A stretch of 64,000 nt of DNA from an uncultured Eubacteriales bacterium. GTDB lineage: Bacteria; Bacillota; Clostridia; Christensenellales; Aristaeellaceae. The notes under the pieces were generated by a model. That model made no database searches and was not told the origin of the DNA. It saw nothing but the letters and a program-made list of their open reading frames with translations. The stretch is from the NCBI GenBank assembly GCA_902764915.1, contig CACWXY010000001.1, forward strand, positions 1 through 64,000, in the 5' to 3' direction. Both the position numbers and the translations under genes were made by a program. The first letter of the stretch is position 1, and each line of letters begins with the position of its first letter. Shown piece after piece: positions 41,788-49,860 of the stretch.

Positions 41788-43209
41788 ATGTACAATGCGC
41801 TCTCACAGCGCCTGGTTCAAACCATTCCCTCACCCCGTCAGATTGCCCATCAGTCAACGGAATTCTACGCATTCATTCATTTTACCGTCAACACCTTCAC
41901 TGACCGCGAATGGGGAGACGGATCCGAATCCCCCGAGGTGTTTGCACCTGATCAGCTGGATGCCATGCAATGGGCCCGCGAAATCAGAAACGCAGGTATG
42001 CGCGGTATCATTCTTACATGCAAGCACCATGACGGCTTCTGTCTGTGGCCCAGTCGATATACGCATCACACAGTCGCCTCATCGCCATTCCGCAGCGGAA
42101 AAGGCGATGTCGTGCGCGAAGTATCGGATGCCTGTCATGCACTGGGTCTCAAATTTGGCATATATCTGTCTCCCTGGGACCGTAACAGTCAGCTCTACGG
42201 TCAGGGAAAACCGTATGACGATTACTTTGTCCATCAGCTGGAAGAGCTTCTGACCGGCTATGGCGATATCTTTTCCGTATGGCTGGACGGCGCCTGCGGC
42301 GAAGGCAGCAACGGAAAAAAACAGTATTATGACTGGGAGCGCTACTATGAAACCGTTCGGCGTCTGCAGCCTGACGCCTGTATCTGTGTCTGCGGGCCGG
42401 ATGTCCGATGGTGCGGAAACGAAGCCGGCGATACTCGTGAGCAGGAATGGAGCGTAGTTCCCCGACGTATGATGGATACAGAAAAGATCGCCTCCCTTTC
42501 CCAGCACATAGATGATCCGTCGTTCCATCTGCGCCACCTGTCAGCCAGAGACCAGGATCTGGGCAGTCGGGAGGTGCTTCAGAATGAACCGGACCTGATC
42601 TGGTATCCCGCCGAGGTCAATACCTCGATCCGTCCCGGATGGTTCTGGCATGAGAAGGAGAATTCGCAGGTGCGTTCTCTTGCGGAACTGCAGCATATTT
42701 ATCTGCACTCCGTAGGAGGGAATGCTACTTTTCTGCTCAATATACCCCCGGATCGACGCGGATTGCTTCACGAAGCAGACGTATCCGTACTGCGCGATTT
42801 CGGACATTGGCTGAAAGAAGCCTTCGGACAGAATGTACTTCTTACACAGACAAGTCATGTCACCGCCTCCTCCTCTGCACAGGGGCACACGCCTGAGCAG
42901 GCACTTATCCCGGATGCTTCCACATTCTGGCTGGCCACAGAAGAGCAGGCTTCCTTTCATGTTACATGGGAGCAGACCATGCCGGTCCGCTATATCATGC
43001 TGATGGAGCATATCATGCTCTCCCAGCGTGCCGAACATTTCCAGGTATTCCTGGATACACCTTCCGGTACCGTTCAGGTGGCGGATGCCGCCACCATTGG
43101 ATATAAGAGAATTCTGTCAGTCAACGGGATTCCAGCATCGGGCATGACCGTGCAATTCCTCGCCTCTCGCGTGGCACCTACTCTCCAGTCCGTTGCCGTC
43201 TTTATCTGA
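41788..43209 (+). CDS. Alpha-L-fucosidase, GH29
   Basis: The protein has 473 aa from ATG 41788 (AAAGGA at 8 nt). GH29 features are FYAFIHFTVNTFTDREWGDG, LTCKHHDGFCLWPS, GLKFGIYLSPWDRNS, and FSVWLDGACGEG (the Asp here is the nucleophile). A C-terminal beta domain with SSSAQGHTPEQALIPDAS, DASTFWLATEEQASFH resembles a discoidin-type CBM32. There is no signal peptide, so it acts on imported fucosides. It is 14 nt after the cardiolipin synthase gene. Confidence 0.88.
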   Translation: MYNALSQRLVQTIPSPRQIAHQSTEFYAFIHFTVNTFTDREWGDGSESPEVFAPDQLDAMQWAREIRNAGMRGIILTCKHHDGFCLWPSRYTHHTVASSPFRSGKGDVVREVSDACHALGLKFGIYLSPWDRNSQLYGQGKPYDDYFVHQLEELLTGYGDIFSVWLDGACGEGSNGKKQYYDWERYYETVRRLQPDACICVCGPDVRWCGNEAGDTREQEWSVVPRRMMDTEKIASLSQHIDDPSFHLRHLSARDQDLGSREVLQNEPDLIWYPAEVNTSIRPGWFWHEKENSQVRSLAELQHIYLHSVGGNATFLLNIPPDRRGLLHEADVSVLRDFGHWLKEAFGQNVLLTQTSHVTASSSAQGHTPEQALIPDASTFWLATEEQASFHVTWEQTMPVRYIMLMEHIMLSQRAEHFQVFLDTPSGTVQVADAATIGYKRILSVNGIPASGMTVQFLASRVAPTLQSVAVFI

Positions 43210-43227
43210 CCGCGTTCTTCATCACAG

Positions 43228-43265
43228 CCGTTCTCCGATGCGAATCGCCAGGAGAACGGTTTTTA
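43228..43265 (+). terminator. Terminator after the fucosidase gene
   Basis: A 9-bp perfect stem (43228-43236 with 43251-43259) and TTTTT end the cls/fucosidase transcript. Confidence 0.7.
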
Positions 43266-43334
43266 TTCATGTCCCCAGGGGCAATAACTGGTATGCCCTC
43301 TCCGATTTTCTGTTCACCCATTCTGAACAGACGA

Positions 43335-43363
43335 TTGACGCATGTTCGCGGCATTGGTATACT
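43335..43363 (+). promoter_or_regulatory. Promoter of the channel / CNB / DUF2974-ligase operon
   Basis: TTGACG (43335-43340) and TATACT (43358-43363) are 17 nt apart. A transcription start near 43370 excludes an upstream ATG at 43342 and fits the GTG at 43456. Confidence 0.65.
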
Positions 43364-43455
43364 GTGATTTGTCAATTGATGAGAATTCCGGCATATACCG
43401 GCATACCAAAAACCGCTCCTCTTCCATCTTCCGGAGAAGCGTGGGAGGCAGTTCC

Positions 43456-44604
43456 GTGAAAAAACGAGGTAAACGATGGCTGGAGAAAATCCGGCAGTTT
43501 CATCTGGATACCATCCTTCTGATTCTGCTCCTCTATCTCACATTATGTACCCTGTGCTTTGTGATATTGCAGAGGGAGGGTACGGACACACCTTTCTGGG
43601 ATATTGTCATCTTTAATCTTCTGGCCGTCACCGGCAACGACTATGTGTTCATTGACAATCCCCAGACCCGCGTCATCGGTCTATTCGTTCTGATTCTCGG
43701 AATGATTGGGCTTTCCACTATTACCGGTTATGTATCCTCCGCCTTTGTTGCCAGGCGGCTGAATCCGGAAAGAGAGGCCAAAAGGATGCAGAGCATGCGT
43801 GAACACATTCTCATCTGCGGATGGAAAAATGATCTGAAAAGCCTGATTCTTGGGATACTGCGCAAGAACCGTGACCTGAATCCCTCCCGCATTATTCTTA
43901 TATGCAATGCCGATGATGTGAAGCTTCAGACGCTTCGGGAGGACGATGAACTGAAAGGGCTGAACCTGCTGCGCGGTGATTTCACGGAAGAGCAGACCCT
44001 GCAGAAAGCCAATGTCCGGGAAGCCATGAAAGTACTGATCATTGGAGAAAACCAGGACAGCCTGGACGATGAACTGGTGGATTCCCGCGTATTTGTGTGT
44101 GCCTTGCTCGCCCATAAGCTCAATCCCACCTGTCACATATGTGCGCAGATCAAAACCGAACGCTACCGGAATTACCTGGAAAACCAGCACTGTGCCGAGG
44201 TTGTGTATGTTGACGAGTATACGCAGTATATTCTGACAACCTCCACCAACTACAGCGGCATGTCCAAGGTCATGTCCTCGTTTCTCGACAACGGCGACGG
44301 TGTATCCGTCCAGATTACGCCGATTGCAGAAGAATGGTTCGGAAAATCATACGGCGAACTGTTCTCCTGGTATAAAAGGAGGCAGAATATACTGCTTCTT
44401 GGCATTCTGGAAAATATGGGGGTGGAAAAGGAACTGAAGCACCGAATTCTCTCCGACGCACAGAAATCCACCAACTATGGCCAGATAATTCAGAACCTGA
44501 AATCCGTCAAGAGCATGGAAATGAACCACCCTCACCTGAATCCTGATGACGGATATATACTTGGACCGAACATGGGAGCTATCATACTGGGGAATGAAGC
44601 ATAA
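43456..44604 (+). CDS. 2TM ion channel with RCK (TrkA-N) domain and non-GYG filter
   Basis: The GTG start at 43456 has GGGAGG seven nt upstream; the protein has 382 aa. Two spans (TILLILLLYLTLCTLCFVIL and IGLFVLILGMIGLSTITGYV) flank a pore loop WDIVIFNLLAVTGNDYVF. Where K+ channels have TVGYG this has AVTGND. The Gly-Asn pair recalls CASTOR/POLLUX-type channels (ADSGNHAD in the plant proteins). A cytosolic Rossmann domain follows (HILICGWKNDLKSLILGILR, ILICNADD), then a second regulatory half (GKSYGELFSWYKRRQNILLL). It is probably a ligand-gated cation channel, but ion selectivity cannot be read from the sequence. Confidence 0.75.
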   Translation: MKKRGKRWLEKIRQFHLDTILLILLLYLTLCTLCFVILQREGTDTPFWDIVIFNLLAVTGNDYVFIDNPQTRVIGLFVLILGMIGLSTITGYVSSAFVARRLNPEREAKRMQSMREHILICGWKNDLKSLILGILRKNRDLNPSRIILICNADDVKLQTLREDDELKGLNLLRGDFTEEQTLQKANVREAMKVLIIGENQDSLDDELVDSRVFVCALLAHKLNPTCHICAQIKTERYRNYLENQHCAEVVYVDEYTQYILTTSTNYSGMSKVMSSFLDNGDGVSVQITPIAEEWFGKSYGELFSWYKRRQNILLLGILENMGVEKELKHRILSDAQKSTNYGQIIQNLKSVKSMEMNHPHLNPDDGYILGPNMGAIILGNEA

Positions 44605-44631
44605 ATTCTCAGATAAGGAAGTGTAAGCGGC

Positions 44632-45114
44632 ATGGATTCCATGAATATTCTTCGGGCGTTTCCTCTTCTGTCCTCCATCTCACAGACGGACCTGACTGCA
44701 CTGTCTTCCCTCCTCCAGGCACGCCATTTTTCACAGGGAGAGAATATCATTACCGAGGGGGAAGACAGTGACGATATGTATCTCCTCATCAAGGGGACTG
44801 TTGACATCATCAAGAAAACAGTTTTTGGGGACACTTTTGTCGTCGCCACCATTGACGACAGTATGCACAGCGTATTCGGCGAAATGGCACTGCTCGATCA
44901 CGACAAGCGTTCCAGCACGGTCAACGCTCGAACCGACTGTGAGACGCTGTGTATTGACAGGGTCAGCTTTGACCGTTTCTGTCAGGAACATCCTGAAGGC
45001 GGTGTAAAGCTTCTTCGTTTCATTGGTGTCAATCTGGTGCGCAATATCCGTAAGGAAAATGAGAACCTAAAAATGGTATATCAGGCACTGATTGAAGAGA
45101 TTGAACAGAGCTAA
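44632..45114 (+). CDS. Cyclic nucleotide-binding domain protein
   Basis: The 160-aa protein consists almost wholly of a CNB domain. It contains ARHFSQGENIITEGEDSDDM, YLLIKGTVDIIKK, SVFGEMALLDHDKRSSTV (the phosphate-binding cassette position with GEMALL...RSST) and a C-terminal helix NLVRNIRKENENLKMVYQAL. No helix-turn-helix follows, so it is not a Crp-type regulator. Its Arg in KRSST is at the phosphate site, which supports real ligand binding. It is 27 nt after the channel gene and 12 nt before the fusion gene; it may gate the channel or ligase in trans. Confidence 0.85.
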   Translation: MDSMNILRAFPLLSSISQTDLTALSSLLQARHFSQGENIITEGEDSDDMYLLIKGTVDIIKKTVFGDTFVVATIDDSMHSVFGEMALLDHDKRSSTVNARTDCETLCIDRVSFDRFCQEHPEGGVKLLRFIGVNLVRNIRKENENLKMVYQALIEEIEQS

Positions 45115-45126
45115 GGGAGAAAAACC

Positions 45127-47568
45127 ATGCTGTACCAGACAGATGAACTGCTCTTTCTCGAGCATCTGACTTACATGACAGACGTAGCGCCTTTTCATTC
45201 GATTCTTGACTGCGATGGAATGACTGTCGGAGCCTTCCTTCATACCATTGACCGTTCGCAGATTGAGGATGGCGTGGAGTATTCTTTCTTCATGAACGGG
45301 TTTGACTGGAAAAACGTACTCCTTGCCATGGATAAGAAGCCGCAGCTCCTGGAAGCGCGCATTGCCCAGACACATCTGGACAAAGCCTACGGCGGGGGCG
45401 GCGGTGTATCTGTGCTCTTTCTGCATGATCAGGAAAAGGAAGCCGTTGTGGCCTTCCGCGGAACATCCGACAACGAATGGCTGGATGATTTTCTGGGGGC
45501 CAATCAGGTCGATTCTCTTCAGCAGATCAATGCCATGGAGTGGTTTAAGAAGATATACGAGCAGTTTTCGCTGCAGGACTGGGATGTTACCGTTATCGGG
45601 CATTCCAAGGGCGGAAACAAAGCCAAATATATTGCCGTTCTCAGTGACTTGCCCAAACGCTGTGTCGCCTTTGACGGGCAGGGGTTCTCCGATGAGTTTA
45701 TGGAGCATTACAGCCGTCGGATACAGATGCGTCAGGGCATCATCGAAAACCACAACATTGACTTTGATTATGTGAATATTCTGCTCAACGATATCGGAAG
45801 AAGCACGTATTACTATGGTTATGACTACGGCAAGCACGGCTTTGCCGAAAGCCACGGCGTCAATACGTTTTTTGATTTCGGCGAAAACGGTGAATATACC
45901 ATGCGTGTCAATCCCAACGGACAGCGTCCTGAAATGCAGGCGCTGGATCAGTTTATCAACAGCATGGTCCGCTCCGGACTGAGCCAGAAAGAAAAGGAAG
46001 AGAATAACGCCCTGGTGGGGATGATTGTAGAAAAGGGGTTTGGCATCGGCACGGAACATACCATTCCGGAGTATATTAACTTTATCTGCGATCTCCTTCG
46101 CGATCCCCAGTACAGTGATAATACAGCTTATCTTCTGGCCTTTACCATCAAGTATTCGCGGCAAAATCCCCATTTTCTTACATCCGTGCGGGATATCATG
46201 CACAACTTCCAGGCGGATAATATCGTACGAATCGTGGATATGCTTCAGGATCTGATAGACTCACAGCGCCTGAGCCGGATCATCAATCTTTCCGATTTTC
46301 TGATTCACCACGTCAGTGGTGTCCTGGTAAAACAGGTCCAGGCGCTGTGCCGGAAAAAGTATGGCATTTCCCTTTCTGCCGATCAGATCAAAGGTGTTCT
46401 GCAGATTGTCTGCATGACAAAGGACATGCTCAAGAATCTGATCATTGACATGGACGGTGCAGACAGGATTGTCACGGATTTCGTAGAAGAACCGGCGCAT
46501 CTGGACCTTCCCGAACATCTGCAGATTGTGGTTCTCGCTGGTGGTCTGTCCAATGAGAGGAATCTGTCGCTGCGCAGCGGTTACCTCGTTTCCCGTGTGC
46601 TGGCAGAAAAAGGTCACCACGTCATTCTTCTGGACAGTTTCATGGGGTATGGGGACAAAGAAGAAATCATTGCCAATGCCTTCGAAAACCCTGAAAAATA
46701 TACCCTCATGCTCAGTGAAATACCGGATGGGATCCCGGACCTATGGGCAGTAAAAAAGCGCCGTGCTGATCAGTCCAGTGCCTACTTTGGCCCCAATGTC
46801 CTGCAGATCTGCCGCCAGGCAGACCTGGTGTTCATCGCATTGCACGGTGCTGAGGGAGAAAACGGCAAAGTACAGGCCACGTTTGATCTGCTAGGCATTG
46901 ACTATACCGGAAGCGATTACTTCTCGTCAGCCCTTTCCTCCAATAAATCGGTTTCCAAACAGCTTCTTATGTATGCTGGCATCCCTGTTCCCAAAGGCTT
47001 CCTTGTCAGTCATGAACGTACAATCCCGGAACCGGAAAGCCAGGGGCTGACCTACCCCGTCATTATCAAGCCCAATAACGGCGGCATCGGCCTGGGAATT
47101 TCTGTTGCCAATGACAAGGTGTCCTATCAGAAAGCGCTGAAAGAGGCTTTCCGATGGGAGAACGAGCTGATTGTGGAAGAATATGTGACGGGACGTGAGT
47201 TCGCCGTCGGCTTTCTGGATGGAAAAGCGCTTCCTGTCATTGAGGTATTGCCGCTGGCAACGCGCGACAAGGCGTTCGGCAAGTCTCTGAGAGGTGACTA
47301 TCAGAAAAAGTGTCCAGCCGACATTCCGGAAGAACTGGCCCGGAAACTGCAGGAGACCGCAGAAAAGGTATCCGATGTGCTGGGCGTTGTTGCCTATGGG
47401 AAAGTGGACTTTATTGTCCGCCCTGATCAGTCCTTTGTCTGCCTGGAGTGTGATTCTCTGCCTCAGCTTTATCGGGATGCGCATCTACTCCTGGAAGCCC
47501 AGACTGCCGGCATGTCCTTCGATCAGCTGTACAGCCATATAATGGAAATGAGCCTTCGAAAGAAATAA
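45127..47568 (+). CDS. Fusion: DUF2974 (Mbeg1-like) hydrolase + D-Ala-D-Ala-ligase-like ATP-grasp
   Basis: The 813-aa protein has two parts. Residues about 1-300 form a DUF2974 alpha/beta-hydrolase: VVAFRGTSDNEWLDDFLG and the nucleophile elbow GHSKGG with Ser160. Residues about 300-460 are helical. Residues about 464-813 are a D-alanine-D-alanine ligase fold: GGLSNERNLSLRSG, LHGAEGENGKVQATFDLLG, YTGSDYFSSALSSNKSVSKQ, PVIIKPNNGGIGLGI, IVEEYVTGREFAVGFLDG, and KVDFIVRPDQSFVCLECDSL. The metal-binding motif, normally E-x-N, is ECD. The C-terminal PGMT of Ddl is PQLY. The enzyme may ligate something other than D-Ala. AAGGGAGAAAAACC precedes the start. Confidence 0.85.
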   Translation: MLYQTDELLFLEHLTYMTDVAPFHSILDCDGMTVGAFLHTIDRSQIEDGVEYSFFMNGFDWKNVLLAMDKKPQLLEARIAQTHLDKAYGGGGGVSVLFLHDQEKEAVVAFRGTSDNEWLDDFLGANQVDSLQQINAMEWFKKIYEQFSLQDWDVTVIGHSKGGNKAKYIAVLSDLPKRCVAFDGQGFSDEFMEHYSRRIQMRQGIIENHNIDFDYVNILLNDIGRSTYYYGYDYGKHGFAESHGVNTFFDFGENGEYTMRVNPNGQRPEMQALDQFINSMVRSGLSQKEKEENNALVGMIVEKGFGIGTEHTIPEYINFICDLLRDPQYSDNTAYLLAFTIKYSRQNPHFLTSVRDIMHNFQADNIVRIVDMLQDLIDSQRLSRIINLSDFLIHHVSGVLVKQVQALCRKKYGISLSADQIKGVLQIVCMTKDMLKNLIIDMDGADRIVTDFVEEPAHLDLPEHLQIVVLAGGLSNERNLSLRSGYLVSRVLAEKGHHVILLDSFMGYGDKEEIIANAFENPEKYTLMLSEIPDGIPDLWAVKKRRADQSSAYFGPNVLQICRQADLVFIALHGAEGENGKVQATFDLLGIDYTGSDYFSSALSSNKSVSKQLLMYAGIPVPKGFLVSHERTIPEPESQGLTYPVIIKPNNGGIGLGISVANDKVSYQKALKEAFRWENELIVEEYVTGREFAVGFLDGKALPVIEVLPLATRDKAFGKSLRGDYQKKCPADIPEELARKLQETAEKVSDVLGVVAYGKVDFIVRPDQSFVCLECDSLPQLYRDAHLLLEAQTAGMSFDQLYSHIMEMSLRKK

Positions 47569-47581
47569 GCTTCCTATATTC

Positions 47582-47629
47582 CGCGCGATGGCCTGCACAT
47601 TGCATAAAGCACGTGCAGGCCATCGCGCG
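47582..47629. repeat. 17-bp perfect inverted repeat after the fusion gene
   Basis: Arms 47582-47598 and 47613-47629 are perfectly complementary with a 14-nt loop and no T-run. It lies 14 nt after the DUF2974-ligase stop. It could be a terminator without U-tail, an mRNA-stabilising hairpin or a repeat-element remnant. Confidence 0.65.
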
Positions 47630-47696
47630 TCACGGGAACAAGCAGCGCCATGCGCAAGTTTCCCATGGCTTGACGGGCATGTACACGCTGCAAGCA

Positions 47697-48108
47697 TCAT
47701 TCCCCGCATATTCCGTGACAGCTATGCAAAGGAATGCCGTCCGAACAGCTATATCTCCTATGCGTAAAACCACAGGCTTCCCGAATCCATTGCATCACCT
47801 CTTCGTCAATCTCTTCCCGCCTGCTGAGAAGAATGTGATACATCCATCTCCCGGGACAGAGTTCTATCTTTATCGCAACCCGTTCGCTGTGATAGGGCAC
47901 GGGGAGTAGAAGCGTAAGAACAATATATGCCTGTGGCCGTTTTGCCTTCCGCTTTACTTTGGCAAAGGATACATAGGCAAATGCATGCCTTTGAAAGAAT
48001 GTGATCTGTGTCTTCTGCACTCGATGCTGCATGTCAGGGAATGCTCTCGTACAGCACATCCTGATGCCCATCAAAGAACAGGAACGTATCCGTTTCAGCC
48101 TTTCTCAT
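47697..48108 (-). pseudogene. DUF5655-type protein, frameshifted near 48038
   Basis: From ATG 48108 the frame reads KAETDTFLFFDGHQDVLYES and IP and then meets TGA. Removing one C from the CCC at 48037-48039 joins it to DMQHRVQKTQITFFQRHAFA, then YVSFAKVKRKAKRPQAYIVL and SRREEIDEEVMQWIREACGF. The joined sequence matches DUF5655 (Q-K-TQI.F..rh.FA.V; PGRWMYH). The start overlaps the end of the DUF1905 gene in another frame, suggesting an operon. One-base insertion or an assembly error are both possible. Confidence 0.55.
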
Positions 48109-48397
48109 GAGGCATTTCCATTCTTTCTTCCATCACCACATGAATCATGTCGCCCTCTCCCTTGCCGAGCTGGTTCCGAATTGCTTTCAGCACTCCTATG
48201 ATATAGCACACTGATCCGTCCGGGTTGGTAAGCCCCATATTGACAACACTTCCCGTATAAGGAATGCCGTCAAACCATGCCCGCACTTTCACACGTCCTC
48301 TGCCGAACTCTCTGCGTATATCCCAGGGAAACACCACATACGCGCCGCCATGATCCTCTGTTACATGCAGCACTGCATCATACTCATACCGCTTCAC
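48095..48397 (-). CDS. DUF1905 family protein
   Basis: The 100-aa protein starts at GTG 48397 (GGAAGGGATGAAAT upstream). It reads GGAYVVFPWDIRREFGRGRV, then KVRAWFDGIPYTGSVVNMG and AIRNQLGKGEGDMIHVVMEE. This is the DUF1905 beta-barrel found alone or with YdeI-type proteins. Function is unknown. It overlaps the frameshifted DUF5655 gene; both may form a small stress or toxin-antitoxin-like unit, but there is no direct evidence. Confidence 0.75.
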   Translation of the reverse strand: MKRYEYDAVLHVTEDHGGAYVVFPWDIRREFGRGRVKVRAWFDGIPYTGSVVNMGLTNPDGSVCYIIGVLKAIRNQLGKGEGDMIHVVMEERMEMPHEKG

Positions 48398-48495
48398 ATT
48401 TCATCCCTTCCCTTAACCTTCTGTCCTGCATCTGACACGCTGCCTTCAATCCGTGGCCGAGGTCTGGCCATCGCAGTGTCCATGGAGAATACCTG

Positions 48496-48533
48496 AACAC
48501 CCGGCTGGAGCCATGATTCCAGCCGGGTGTTTT
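48496..48533. terminator. Terminator hairpin between the DUF1905 and TldE genes
   Basis: A 14-bp stem (48496-48509 with 48518-48531) surrounds an 8-nt loop with TTTTC on the plus side. It lies downstream of the minus-strand TldE stop at 48545. Confidence 0.6.
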
Positions 48534-48544
48534 CAGTATTCTTC

Positions 48545-49843
48545 TTATTTACCGGAAATCACGATTCCCTTGCTCGCCATGTATGGCAGCACTGTATTCC
48601 CGTCACAGATCTGTTCACTGGACAGCGCAACCACGTCCTGGAATACTTTTTCCAGGTTTCCATTAATCATGGTTTCTGTCACTGCACCCAGGATCTTTCC
48701 ATCTTCAATCAGAAAGCTGTTCTTCGCAACACCTGAGAATTCGCCGTTTGCCCCTGGATGGCCTCCGGAAAAGCCGCCGACAATCAGGCCTTTCTTCACT
48801 GAAGCGATCATCTGCGCCAGCGGTGTATCTCCGGCCTCCATAACCAGTGCCGAACCACTGTTTCTGGTCACTGTTCTCCCTGTCTTCCGTGCAGCATACA
48901 ATCCAAGAAGGAAGCTCTTCAGCACACCCTTCTCCATTATCGTTACATTCTCAGCGCGATATCCATCGCCTGTAATCGGGCTCAGTTCCACGATCCGGGG
49001 ATCTTCCGCTTTCAGCGCAATGGAAATCTTTTCATTGGCTACTTTCTCATCCAGCCGATTCAGCCACTGGCTGGTTCCTTCCATAATCACGGAACCCGTC
49101 AGATAATTGCTGGCCAGCATATCAAGGAAACTACCCAGACAATCCGGAGTAAAGATGACTGTGCCCTCAAACTTTCCGGGCAGCGCAACTGCATGCAGGC
49201 TCTTTTCTGTTGCCTCCAGATGCGCCCGAATGCTCCCCCGTTCCATCAGCGGCGTATCCAGTTCATGCAGAGAAATGCCCGCATAATCAATACCCGTATT
49301 CTTCTCACCGTCCGAGCCTGACATTTCCAGGCCCACGTGATACGCTGCATCAAACTGCTCAAAGCACGTACCGCTGGAATTGCGATAGATGCGATGCATC
49401 CGGGTATGATCCGCAATCGCCTGCAGCAGATTCACCTGCGGATACTCCTGGCGGATTGTGTCAAACAGCGTGGTCAGGCAGGTATAGAAGCGCGGCATGT
49501 CCGCATCCCAGGGGCCTGCATGAAAGGTCTCCGGCTCCTGTTTCTCTGCGATCGCATTTGCCTCATCCGGCATGGAAGATAATGCGCCTGTAATCGCATC
49601 CTCCACCACTTTCTTCAGTCCGTCCTCTGTGAGATCATTGCCGGATGCCGAACCTTTTTTCCCGTCCATGATGACGCTTACCGATACACTGCCGCTGAAA
49701 ATGGTACGGTACAGCGTAAAATCCGCTTTTTCCGTATTCAGTTCCCTTTTTTCCGTCTGTGCTTCGCTGTGCTCATACAGTGATACGCCTTTTTCCCGAA
49801 GCAGCGCTTCCAGTCTGTCCGATACGGTCTTCACATCATTCAT
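48545..49843 (-). CDS. tldE: TldE/PmbA protease modulator
   Basis: The 432-aa protein lacks the HExxxH metal motif, as usual for the TldE subunit. It has family blocks LALEATE-type LPGKFEGTVIFTPDCLGSFL, ELSPITGDGYRAENVTIMEK, GVLKSFLLGLYAARKTGRTV, and VGGFSGGHPGANGEFSGVAK. It forms a heterodimer with TldD that degrades unfolded or modified peptides. It is 17 nt after the tldD gene on the minus strand. Confidence 0.9.
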   Translation of the reverse strand: MNDVKTVSDRLEALLREKGVSLYEHSEAQTEKRELNTEKADFTLYRTIFSGSVSVSVIMDGKKGSASGNDLTEDGLKKVVEDAITGALSSMPDEANAIAEKQEPETFHAGPWDADMPRFYTCLTTLFDTIRQEYPQVNLLQAIADHTRMHRIYRNSSGTCFEQFDAAYHVGLEMSGSDGEKNTGIDYAGISLHELDTPLMERGSIRAHLEATEKSLHAVALPGKFEGTVIFTPDCLGSFLDMLASNYLTGSVIMEGTSQWLNRLDEKVANEKISIALKAEDPRIVELSPITGDGYRAENVTIMEKGVLKSFLLGLYAARKTGRTVTRNSGSALVMEAGDTPLAQMIASVKKGLIVGGFSGGHPGANGEFSGVAKNSFLIEDGKILGAVTETMINGNLEKVFQDVVALSSEQICDGNTVLPYMASKGIVISGK

Positions 49844-49860
49844 TGCCTGCTCCCCCTCTC

